Positions 24,910-32,235 of a stretch of 64,000 bases of DNA are shown here, piece by piece. Positions within the stretch are counted from its first letter, which is position 1. Each line of letters begins with the position of its first letter. Below the pieces are notes generated by a model, which was not told where the DNA came from, searched no databases, and saw only the letters and a program-made list of their open reading frames with translations. This DNA comes from an uncultured Veillonellaceae bacterium (GTDB lineage: Bacteria > Bacillota > Negativicutes > Selenomonadales > Selenomonadaceae), in NCBI GenBank assembly GCA_902801565.1, contig CADCIX010000005.1, positions 16,020 through 80,019 of the forward strand, in the 5' to 3' direction. The position numbers were made by a program, and so were the translations under genes.

Positions 24910-27126
24910 ATGAGAATATCCAGCGGCTTGATGATGGACCGCTATCTCCGGCAGATCAACAACAGCTATGCGGAGCAGGCGAAGTTGATGGAGCAGAGCG
25001 ACGGCAGCAATCTGCACCGTCCCTCGGATGATTCCGTGAAATATTCCAGGTATCTTCGCTACCAGAACAGCAATACAGAGAATCTTCAGTACCAGGACAA
25101 TGTGAATGCCGGAATCTCCTGGATGAAGACGGCGGATTCTGCCATGGTCAACATGACGGATATCTATACGACCTTGAAGGAAAAGACCGTGGATGCCGCC
25201 AACGACACGAACGGGGAATCGGATCTCGTGGCGATTTCCAAGGAATTCAAGGCAAAGCTCTATGAAATCGTTTCCCTGGGCAATACCCAGCAGGGGGATC
25301 GCTATGTGTTCTCGGGCCAGTCGGATCTCACACAGCCCTTTCTCGTGTCGGTGGAGGAGAAGGACCGGGGGCTTGCTAAGACTCTGGATGACCCGCAGTC
25401 AGCTTTCTTCTTGAACCCGACGGATACCAAGAATCTGAATGCGGACGATACCGGAAGCCTGACGCAGATGCTGACGCTGCAAAAGGATGGCCAGGACTAT
25501 TACCTGAACACCATGAACGGCAAAATCTACACGAAGGAATTCGTCCAGGAGGGTTACAAGGACAAGGTGGCCCATGGGCAGACCCATGTGGCGGAGGGGG
25601 ATGAGGTCGCAACCATTCCCTTTTTCTCAACGGATGCTCTGAAGGTGGCGGGGTATTTCGAGAACACCGGGGTGATACGGACGGAATCCGAAGTCACAAT
25701 CACGGATTCATCGGGAAACACCACGAAAAAAACCATTGAGTTCGGGGAATCCATTGGGTTGGCGGCGGGAGAAACCGCCGTTGCGGACACAACGGTATGG
25801 ATCAAGAACTCCTCCACCGGGGATATCAGGGCGGTGGCGCCCGGAAATACCATCGAGATTGATCCCGATGAGGAAATGACCACCGTTGGGGTTCCCCTTG
25901 AGGCGACGACTTATTTGAGCGGGAAGGCAGTCTCCATATCTTCTACATCCACCCTTGCCACATCCACGACCTATTCGGCAGGGACTCAGGTCGCTGATCT
26001 GGGTTATTACCAGGCCATGGCGGACGCGGATGTAGAGGTGGAGAATACTTCATCGGGGACTACCAGGACAGTCAAGGCGGGAGAATTGATTGTCCTGTCA
26101 GCAAATGAAGTCGTCAATATTCTCGCGGACGGGACGAATCTTGTGAGAGACCCCTCCGAGACAGCGGCATATAATGCGGGAGATACGATCTCGGTAAGTT
26201 CTTCCTCCGATGACGATACCATTGCAGACCAGGATGTGGACATATACGATACCAATGGAACTGTTGTCCGCACGGTAACCGCAGGAAATCCTATCAGCAT
26301 CAATACGAGTGCAGGGGAGACGGCGAAGATTGTTGCTGACGGCAATGTCACGATCATCCATCACAATACTCTTTCCAGCACATCCTATGACACGGGCGCG
26401 AAGGTTTCCATGGCAGCGGGGGAAACAGCTGTCCTGCCGGGTGCGGATGTTATGATTAAGGATGCGGAAGGAAATGCAAGGATTGTCAAGGCCGGCAATA
26501 CCATCAGCCTGGATACAAGCAAAGGGGAGACCGAGTATGAGATACTGGGGAAGGCTTCCGGCAAGATGACCTTTGATTCCTTTGCCACCATCAAGCAGCC
26601 TATTGTCTCCTACCAGGGGGATGCCAAGTACATCTCCATGGTCAAGCTCAACGGGACAGTGGACCAGACGGCGGATACGGTGAATGCCACGGGTCAGGAT
26701 CTCAATGGCTCGGATATCTTCGATGATGCGAATTCCGGCAACCAGACGACCATCATGTCGAACGGGCGTCTCTGCTATGTGTCCTCCGGTACTGCGATGC
26801 TCAACAACATGTTCACGGTCTGCGCCAAGATGGAGGCAGGGGACAACCACTGGATGACCACGGACGGCATCACGGTTGCCGATGTGTCCCATGAGACGGT
26901 GGTCAGGGCGCAGTCCTCCACGGCCGCCCGGCAGAATGTCTATGATAGCGTTGCCGTGATGCTGGACAAGCAGAATGAAGGCATCACTTCGGATCTCAAT
27001 GATGTGAGTGCTACGGATGTGGCGGAGCTGGCAGTAAAGCTCATGGCGGCGCAGACCATCTACAATATGTCCCTGTCTGTGGGAGGCCGCATCCTGCCAC
27101 CATCCCTTGCAGACTATCTGTCGTGA
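24910..27126 (+). CDS. flgL: Flagellar hook-associated protein 3 FlgL, enlarged by a repeat insert
   Basis: FlgL forms the second junction ring between hook and filament. The N-terminus MRISSGLMMDRYLRQINNSY and the C-terminus (AELAVKLMAAQTIYNMSLSV) are typical, but the protein is 738 aa, over twice the usual 300. The excess lies at about residues 260-560 and consists of four related beta-rich units (see the repeat feature), probably a surface-exposed D2/D3 extension. The ATG at 24910 follows AGGTGG by 5 bases; the GTG at 24901 lies inside the Shine-Dalgarno. The gene is part of the flgM-to-csrA run. Confidence 0.9.
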   Translation: MRISSGLMMDRYLRQINNSYAEQAKLMEQSDGSNLHRPSDDSVKYSRYLRYQNSNTENLQYQDNVNAGISWMKTADSAMVNMTDIYTTLKEKTVDAANDTNGESDLVAISKEFKAKLYEIVSLGNTQQGDRYVFSGQSDLTQPFLVSVEEKDRGLAKTLDDPQSAFFLNPTDTKNLNADDTGSLTQMLTLQKDGQDYYLNTMNGKIYTKEFVQEGYKDKVAHGQTHVAEGDEVATIPFFSTDALKVAGYFENTGVIRTESEVTITDSSGNTTKKTIEFGESIGLAAGETAVADTTVWIKNSSTGDIRAVAPGNTIEIDPDEEMTTVGVPLEATTYLSGKAVSISSTSTLATSTTYSAGTQVADLGYYQAMADADVEVENTSSGTTRTVKAGELIVLSANEVVNILADGTNLVRDPSETAAYNAGDTISVSSSSDDDTIADQDVDIYDTNGTVVRTVTAGNPISINTSAGETAKIVADGNVTIIHHNTLSSTSYDTGAKVSMAAGETAVLPGADVMIKDAEGNARIVKAGNTISLDTSKGETEYEILGKASGKMTFDSFATIKQPIVSYQGDAKYISMVKLNGTVDQTADTVNATGQDLNGSDIFDDANSGNQTTIMSNGRLCYVSSGTAMLNNMFTVCAKMEAGDNHWMTTDGITVADVSHETVVRAQSSTAARQNVYDSVAVMLDKQNEGITSDLNDVSATDVAELAVKLMAAQTIYNMSLSVGGRILPPSLADYLS
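25720..26570 (+). repeat. Four degenerate protein-coding repeats in flgL
   Basis: Units starting near 25783, 26026, 26230 and 26443 each encode a strand of the type ADV-x-I-x-D/N, a short turn, R-x-V-K/T-A-G-N-x-I and I-x-x-S-x-G-E-T. The spacing is 68 to 81 residues. The units have diverged, so the expansion is not recent. Confidence 0.7.
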
Positions 27127-27210
27127 TTCCATAGAATCTGCTTGCTGTTCCGGTGAGTTCGATGGTAAAATAATAAAAAGGATACATTTTCATGGAAAGG
27201 GGGAGCCGGT

Positions 27211-27798
27211 ATGGAGATTGCACGGCTGAACATACGCCAGACGTTGCCGAGAATCGGGATTCGCACACAGAAGGCACAGTTGGAGATGCATACCTCCAAG
27301 GCGGAGCTCCATGGGGATTACCAGGCTCCCCGCTCCAATATGGGGGCAACCCAGCCGACCATTGAAATGGACAGTTATCCCAGCCGCCATTCCTATGGCT
27401 ATACGAACAATGGAGACTTTGCCAAGGAGTACGGGCAGAAGGGACTGCAGGACTTGCGCCAGGGCATGGCGCACCGCAATGCGATGGCCCAGACCATGGT
27501 GAACAATGGGGCGCGTCCCGGCAGGAATGTGGTGGTCGAACAGGTGAAGCAGGAGATTTCCTCCCGCATTTCCAAGCAGCGGTACATGGATGTGCAGTCC
27601 ATACCGGATCCCAAGGTGCACATCACGCCGGGGAAGGTCACGGGAAAGCCGGATCCGGGGCATTACACCACCCGCATTGATGCGCCGAAGGACAGGGCGA
27701 GGGGCGAGTTTACCCCCGGCAAGGCGGAGACCTATCTGCAGCAGGAGGGGGATATCCGGCGCTGGGTCACCTGGGGCAAGTATGATACCTACGCGTAA
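27211..27798 (+). CDS. yviE: YviE/DUF6470 family flagellar cluster protein
   Basis: This 195-aa protein starts EIARLNIRQTLPRIGIRTQ and has the family features of YviE (DUF6470): short repeated beta-type motifs, several Arg/Lys and Tyr residues, and an ending WVTWGKYDTYA. Its function is unknown. It lies between flgL and fliW, exactly as yviE does in Bacillus. A GGGGGAG Shine-Dalgarno precedes the ATG at 27211. It has no signal peptide or membrane segment, so it is probably cytoplasmic. Confidence 0.78.
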   Translation: MEIARLNIRQTLPRIGIRTQKAQLEMHTSKAELHGDYQAPRSNMGATQPTIEMDSYPSRHSYGYTNNGDFAKEYGQKGLQDLRQGMAHRNAMAQTMVNNGARPGRNVVVEQVKQEISSRISKQRYMDVQSIPDPKVHITPGKVTGKPDPGHYTTRIDAPKDRARGEFTPGKAETYLQQEGDIRRWVTWGKYDTYA

Positions 27799-27821
27799 TT
27801 TCATGATATGGAGGTATATCG

Positions 27822-28268
27822 ATGAGGAAAGTCAATACGGTAAGGTTTGGCGAAATCGAGATCGAGGATGACAAGGTGGTCCATTTTGCGCAGGGGATTC
27901 CCGCCTTTGAGGAGGAGCATGAGTTCGTCATCATTCCCTATGATGAGACGAGCCCCTATGTGTTCCTGCAATCCCTTGCAACACCGGATTTGGCATTTCT
28001 CTTGACGATACCATTCGTATTTTTCCCGGAATACGAGTTCGAGATTGACGATGAGTCGCTGTCCAGGATCGGCACCAGGCAGCAGGAAAATCTTCTGATC
28101 TATGTCATTCTCACGGTACCCGGGGGCGATGTGAAGGCAATGACAGCAAATCTTATGGCACCCCTTGTGATCAACAAGGTGAATATGCAGGCGAAACAGG
28201 TCGTGCTGGACAAGAGCCGTTATAATACCAGGCACCCGCTGTTCCAGAAAACGAAGGAGGATGCTTGA
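27822..28268 (+). CDS. fliW: Flagellar assembly factor FliW
   Basis: FliW (148 aa) binds flagellin and also binds and inhibits CsrA, so that flagellin translation is coupled to its export. The sequence shows the family core: RFGEIEIEDDKVVHFAQGIP at about 8-27, FEEEHEFVII, and a later MAPLVINKVNMQAKQVVL. The stop codon overlaps the start of csrA, so the antagonist pair is translationally linked. With three flagellins in the genome, FliW may respond to more than one. Confidence 0.92.
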   Translation: MRKVNTVRFGEIEIEDDKVVHFAQGIPAFEEEHEFVIIPYDETSPYVFLQSLATPDLAFLLTIPFVFFPEYEFEIDDESLSRIGTRQQENLLIYVILTVPGGDVKAMTANLMAPLVINKVNMQAKQVVLDKSRYNTRHPLFQKTKEDA

Positions 28269-28498
28269 TGCTTGTACTTACCAGAAAACCGCGCCAGCAG
28301 ATCATGATCGGGGACGATATTGTCATCAATGTGGTGGAGGTGCAGGGGGATAATGTCCGAATTGCCATTGATGCGCCGAGATCCGTAAAGATTTATCGGG
28401 GCGAGATCTATCGGGCAATTCAGGAGGAGAACAAGAAGGCGGCCGTTGTGCCGGCGGGCAGCATCGATCTCAGTGCTGTCTTGCCGAAACTGCCGTGA
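28268..28498 (+). CDS. csrA: Carbon storage/translational regulator CsrA
   Basis: CsrA (76 aa) is a homodimeric RNA-binding protein that blocks ribosome access at GGA-containing leaders. The N-terminus MLVLTRKPRQQIMIGDDI and the core VRIAIDAPRSVKIYRGEIY are canonical, including the conserved Arg of the RNA-binding strand. The ATG at 28268 overlaps the fliW stop codon and sits 7 bases after a perfect AAGGAGG; a TTG one codon earlier is less likely. The probable main target is flagellin 1, whose leader has several GGA sites. Confidence 0.94.
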   Translation: MLVLTRKPRQQIMIGDDIVINVVEVQGDNVRIAIDAPRSVKIYRGEIYRAIQEENKKAAVVPAGSIDLSAVLPKLP

Positions 28499-28575
28499 GG
28501 GTATAAAGGGAGCAATCCAGGTCAAGGAATATATGGATATATAAAGACCACGTGCATTCTATGGAGGGATGGAAA

Positions 28576-29019
28576 ATGATTGGAAAAGTACAAGATGTCA
28601 TGGCCGGTGCCATTGTGATCGGTGCAGCGGACAAGGCTGCCTCATCCGCTAGCAAGGCGGAAAATACGCAGCCACAGTCTGCTTCGGCTGTAACGGAAAT
28701 AGAGCGGATGCAGGATGAGTGGAATGCCAATGGCGGACTGGCACCTATAGATTCTGCGGACCAACAGAAGGTGAATGGGGAGGAGCCCCGCCTGGACGAG
28801 AAGTCCGTGAGCCTTATCACCGATGAGCTCAATGAACTCATGGAAAAGATCAACTGCGATATTGCTTTTAAATATCATAAGGAAGTCAATATGATGTCCG
28901 TGAGCATGATCAACAAGAAGACGGAAGAGGTCATCAAGGAATTGCCTCCGGAAGAGATGATTGAAAATATCAAGAAAGCCAGGGAATGGATTGGCGCGTT
29001 TCTTGACAAGAACGCGTAA
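28576..29019 (+). CDS. flaG: FlaG family flagellar protein
   Basis: This 147-aa protein has the FlaG domain in its C-terminal half: SVSLITDELNELMEKINCDI, followed by VSMINKKTEEVIKELPPEEM and a final helix. The N-terminal 65 residues are Ala/Ser-rich and look disordered. FlaG proteins influence filament length, but the mechanism is unclear. The frame is open from 28552; the ATG at 28576 has GGAGGG 7 bases upstream. It lies directly before fliD, the usual arrangement. Confidence 0.87.
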   Translation: MIGKVQDVMAGAIVIGAADKAASSASKAENTQPQSASAVTEIERMQDEWNANGGLAPIDSADQQKVNGEEPRLDEKSVSLITDELNELMEKINCDIAFKYHKEVNMMSVSMINKKTEEVIKELPPEEMIENIKKAREWIGAFLDKNA

Positions 29020-29040
29020 GCACGCAAAGGAGTGAGCAAA

Positions 29041-31386
29041 ATGGGTGTCAATGGTATTTATGGGCTTTCCGGCTCCGGGCTGGACATCGAGTCCATGGTC
29101 AAGGTCGGCATGATGTCGAAGCAGAGCCAGTACGACAAGATGTACAAGACGGAAACCAAGATGTCCTGGCAGAAGGAAGCATACTCCACGGTCTACACGG
29201 ATCTGACGAATTTCGGCATGAACAAGCTGACGGATTACAAGCTGCAGTCCAAGATGAATGCCATGGCGGCAACGTCGAACAACAGCAGCGCATTTACCGT
29301 GTCCGCCAACGGCTCGGCGGTTGCCATGAGCCATAAGGTGGAGGTGAATGAGCTGTCCTCCAATGCCTATCTCATGTCCACGAAAGGCATTACGCGTACA
29401 GTTACAGGTGCTTCGTCTGGTAGCATTGAGCTCAAGGACAGCATGTTTGAGACATTCAAAGAGGTTTCATCAGAGGATGCTGAGGGCGAAGCGGGAAACA
29501 AAATAACTACTTATGAAGTCGATGGGAAAACCGTAAATGGGAGCGATGTTGCTTTCCAGCTTGTGGTGAATGACGGGAAATCTGAGTTGAAGGAGGAGGC
29601 CAGAACCATCAAGTTCACTTATGATGATCTTGCCAACGGGAAGACATTCAACGACCTTGCCTCCAGCATCAAGAACCTGGGCCTCAATGTCACGGCATCC
29701 TATGATTCCGTAAACGATTCCTTCAGTCTTTATAACAGCAAGGGCGGGTCGGAAAATACGATATCCCTGACCATGGGGAACTCTGCGACAGCGAACCTGT
29801 TCAACAATCTGCATCTTGGGGAGTCGAGGAACGGGGAACTGAATCCGCTGGGGAGCAGTGCCACTCTTTCGGGGACGGTTTCGCGCGCCAATGCGGACGC
29901 ATCGGAGAGCAATGCCCTCAAGGATGTCATGTTCCAGAAGATTGCAGCGGCGCCTACCCTTTCGGGAACCACCTATGCGGGAATGGAGGTGGAAACAGAT
30001 GACGAGAACGGGGTGGTCACCTATTCCCTGCTCAATGAGAATAAGTCCGTCGGAGCCATGGTCAAGGAGACGACGGATGCGAGTACGGGTGCTGTCACGT
30101 ATCAGACTTCGATGGACGGTGGAAATACGTGGTCTGCTTCCGAGGCAGACAATCCCATCGGGAGTTCCAATACGAGTTTGGCCGTTACAAAGGCAGACGG
30201 AAGTCTCGCTCTTGTCGAAAGGGATGCGAAGGCATTTTCCTTCAAGGTGGGGGATGGGGAATTAAAAACAACCATCAGTCTTACTTACGGGGATCTTGCA
30301 GATGGGAAAGATTTGGATGCTCTGGTGTCCAAAATCAATGACAGTGGGCTCAATGTCCAGGCATCCTATGAAAATGGAAAGTTCAGCATTGTCAACAGTG
30401 AAATCGGCGTGGAAAGCAAGGTCGTTCTGACAGCGGAGGATGACGGGGCAGCAACGCTTCTCAATCAGCTGGGGGTTACCTCCAACATGAAGTCCGGTGA
30501 CACGGTGTCGGTAGACGGCGGTTACTTCTCGAATGGGGAAACTTCCGCAATCAGCGGCTCCAACGGCAAGATTACCGTGGATGGACGTGAGTACACGAAC
30601 ATCACGGACAACAGGATTACCGTGGCCGGCGTTACCTATACCTTGCTTGACAAGACCTCCTCGGCTGCCACGGTGACGGTGACACAGGACACGGATGCCA
30701 TCGTTGACCGCGTGAAGCAGTTCGTGGAGGATTACAACTCCATGCTGGACGAGCTTCAGGAGAAGTACACGGAGACGAAGTATTCAGACTATGATGTGCT
30801 GACGAAATCCCAGGAAGAGGCCATGACGAAGGAGCAGGTGGAGAAGTGGAACGAGAAGGCAAAGTCCGGTCTGCTCTATCACGACAAGTATATCGGCGAC
30901 ATCATCAGCAAGATGCGCGAGGCTCTTTCCACACCGGTGGAGGGTGTGTCCGGGAAGTACAATTCCGCTTTCAATATCGGAATCCGTACATCGACGGACC
31001 AAGGGCATATCGAGCTGGACGAGGACAAGCTCAAGGCCGTGCTCAATGAAGAGCCGAACAGTGTCTATGAGGTTTTCGGCAAGCTGGGTGCCTATGATGA
31101 GAAGACGAAAAAATATGATTACAAAGCCAGCGGCGTGGCACAGCGTTTGGGGGATGTCATCAATGACGGCATGAAGAGCATCAAGTCCTATGCCGGTACC
31201 TCCACAGAGGCGGATGACGGCAGCACCCTTGGCACCAAGATCATGGAATGGCAGAACAAGATGAGCGATTTCAAGACGAAGATGAGCGCCTTCGAATCGT
31301 TGCTCTACAAGAAATACGATGCCATGGAGGTCGCCCTGCAGAGGCTGGCGATGACCTTGAACTACGTCTCATTCAACAATGGCTGA
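29041..31386 (+). CDS. fliD: Filament cap protein FliD, enlarged
   Basis: FliD caps the growing filament and folds flagellin subunits into place. The N-terminal region (NGIYGLSGSGLDIESMVKVG) and C-terminal region (about 640-781, including the helical end after TLGTKIMEWQNKMSDFKTKM) fit the FliD_N and FliD_C domains. At 781 aa it is longer than most. The middle contains two similar modules (near 29608-29823 and 30268-30486), each with a DLA-D/N-GK start, GLNV-x-ASY and a Leu-rich end, likely duplicated D2/D3-type flagellin-IN domains. The ATG at 29041 has AAGGAG 9 bases upstream. Confidence 0.92.
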   Translation: MGVNGIYGLSGSGLDIESMVKVGMMSKQSQYDKMYKTETKMSWQKEAYSTVYTDLTNFGMNKLTDYKLQSKMNAMAATSNNSSAFTVSANGSAVAMSHKVEVNELSSNAYLMSTKGITRTVTGASSGSIELKDSMFETFKEVSSEDAEGEAGNKITTYEVDGKTVNGSDVAFQLVVNDGKSELKEEARTIKFTYDDLANGKTFNDLASSIKNLGLNVTASYDSVNDSFSLYNSKGGSENTISLTMGNSATANLFNNLHLGESRNGELNPLGSSATLSGTVSRANADASESNALKDVMFQKIAAAPTLSGTTYAGMEVETDDENGVVTYSLLNENKSVGAMVKETTDASTGAVTYQTSMDGGNTWSASEADNPIGSSNTSLAVTKADGSLALVERDAKAFSFKVGDGELKTTISLTYGDLADGKDLDALVSKINDSGLNVQASYENGKFSIVNSEIGVESKVVLTAEDDGAATLLNQLGVTSNMKSGDTVSVDGGYFSNGETSAISGSNGKITVDGREYTNITDNRITVAGVTYTLLDKTSSAATVTVTQDTDAIVDRVKQFVEDYNSMLDELQEKYTETKYSDYDVLTKSQEEAMTKEQVEKWNEKAKSGLLYHDKYIGDIISKMREALSTPVEGVSGKYNSAFNIGIRTSTDQGHIELDEDKLKAVLNEEPNSVYEVFGKLGAYDEKTKKYDYKASGVAQRLGDVINDGMKSIKSYAGTSTEADDGSTLGTKIMEWQNKMSDFKTKMSAFESLLYKKYDAMEVALQRLAMTLNYVSFNNG

Positions 31387-31419
31387 TGAAATCGGATCCT
31401 GTGCATAGGAGGCAATGAA

Positions 31420-31815
31420 ATGGTAAATGCGGCAGAGGCCTATAAGCGGCAGCAGATCATGACGGCAACCCCGGAGGCATTGACCCTCATGCTTTACAAC
31501 GGTTGCCTGAAGTTCATGTCGGAGGGCATGGAGGCCTTGGAGAAAAAGGATTATGAGCAGGCCAACACATCCATACAGAAAGCAGAGAACATCATTTCGG
31601 AGTTCCGGGTGACACTCAATATGGACTACGAGATCTCCCATCAGTTGCTTCCTCTGTACAACTATGTTTATGACCGGCTGGTAGAGGGAAACATGAAGAG
31701 CGATGTAAGCAAGATCGAAGAGGCGAAAGGGATCATCACGGAGCTTCGGGATGCCTGGGTGCAGGCCATGAAGAAGGCAAGGGCGATGAAAGGACCGGCG
31801 GGCAACTATGCATGA
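31420..31815 (+). CDS. fliS: Flagellin export chaperone FliS
   Basis: FliS (131 aa) binds the C-terminal D0 region of flagellin and prevents premature polymerisation in the cytoplasm. The family pattern is clear: AAEAYKRQQIMTATPEALTL near residues 4-23 and a four-helix core through about residue 120 (for example LLPLYNYVYDRLVEGNM). All three flagellins in this window keep a conserved C-terminus (ending SLLQ, ALLQ or GLLQ), so one FliS could serve them all. The gene overlaps fliT by 8 bases. Confidence 0.93.
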   Translation: MVNAAEAYKRQQIMTATPEALTLMLYNGCLKFMSEGMEALEKKDYEQANTSIQKAENIISEFRVTLNMDYEISHQLLPLYNYVYDRLVEGNMKSDVSKIEEAKGIITELRDAWVQAMKKARAMKGPAGNYA

Positions 31816-32161
31816 GAATGCAGATGTGAACGAACAGGCGGCAGCACTTTGGCGCAAATATCTCGTTCTGTCGAAGGAACTGCTGAAGTTCATCAATCAA
31901 CAGGATATCGATACCTTTCTGGAAATCGTGGACCAGCGTTGCGCCCTGGTGGACAAGATGAAGGCACTGCCTCCCCATACCTTCCGAAAAACCAAGGAGT
32001 TCGCGGATTTGGTGGAGGAGATCAAGCCCATCGACATGCAGGTCATCTACAAGGCACGGACATGGCTCAACAAGTCACGGCATAATACCAGTGCAGTGAA
32101 GGCCTATGACCTTACCTCAAGTTTCGGCTCAGCAGGCAATTTCTTCAATCGGAAATATTGA
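31808..32161 (+). CDS. fliT: FliT-like export chaperone
   Basis: This 117-aa helical protein starts within the end of fliS. Its length, heptad-like N-terminal half (LWRKYLVLSKELLKFINQQ) and position after fliS fit FliT, the chaperone for the FliD cap. Direct sequence conservation in this family is low, so the call rests mostly on context. A strong terminator follows, closing the flagellar cluster. Confidence 0.7.
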   Translation: MHENADVNEQAAALWRKYLVLSKELLKFINQQDIDTFLEIVDQRCALVDKMKALPPHTFRKTKEFADLVEEIKPIDMQVIYKARTWLNKSRHNTSAVKAYDLTSSFGSAGNFFNRKY

Positions 32162-32162
32162 A

Positions 32163-32191
32163 AACACTCCCCTTCGGGGGAGGTTTTTTTT
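32163..32191 (+). terminator. Intrinsic terminator closing the flagellar cluster
   Basis: CTCCCC (32167-32172) pairs with GGGGAG (32177-32182) around a TTCG tetraloop, followed by eight T residues. It separates the late flagellar genes from the GT41 array. Confidence 0.9.
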
Positions 32192-32235
32192 GTGCCTTGG
32201 AGAAGTATATAACAGACAGGATGGGAGGATGGGCC

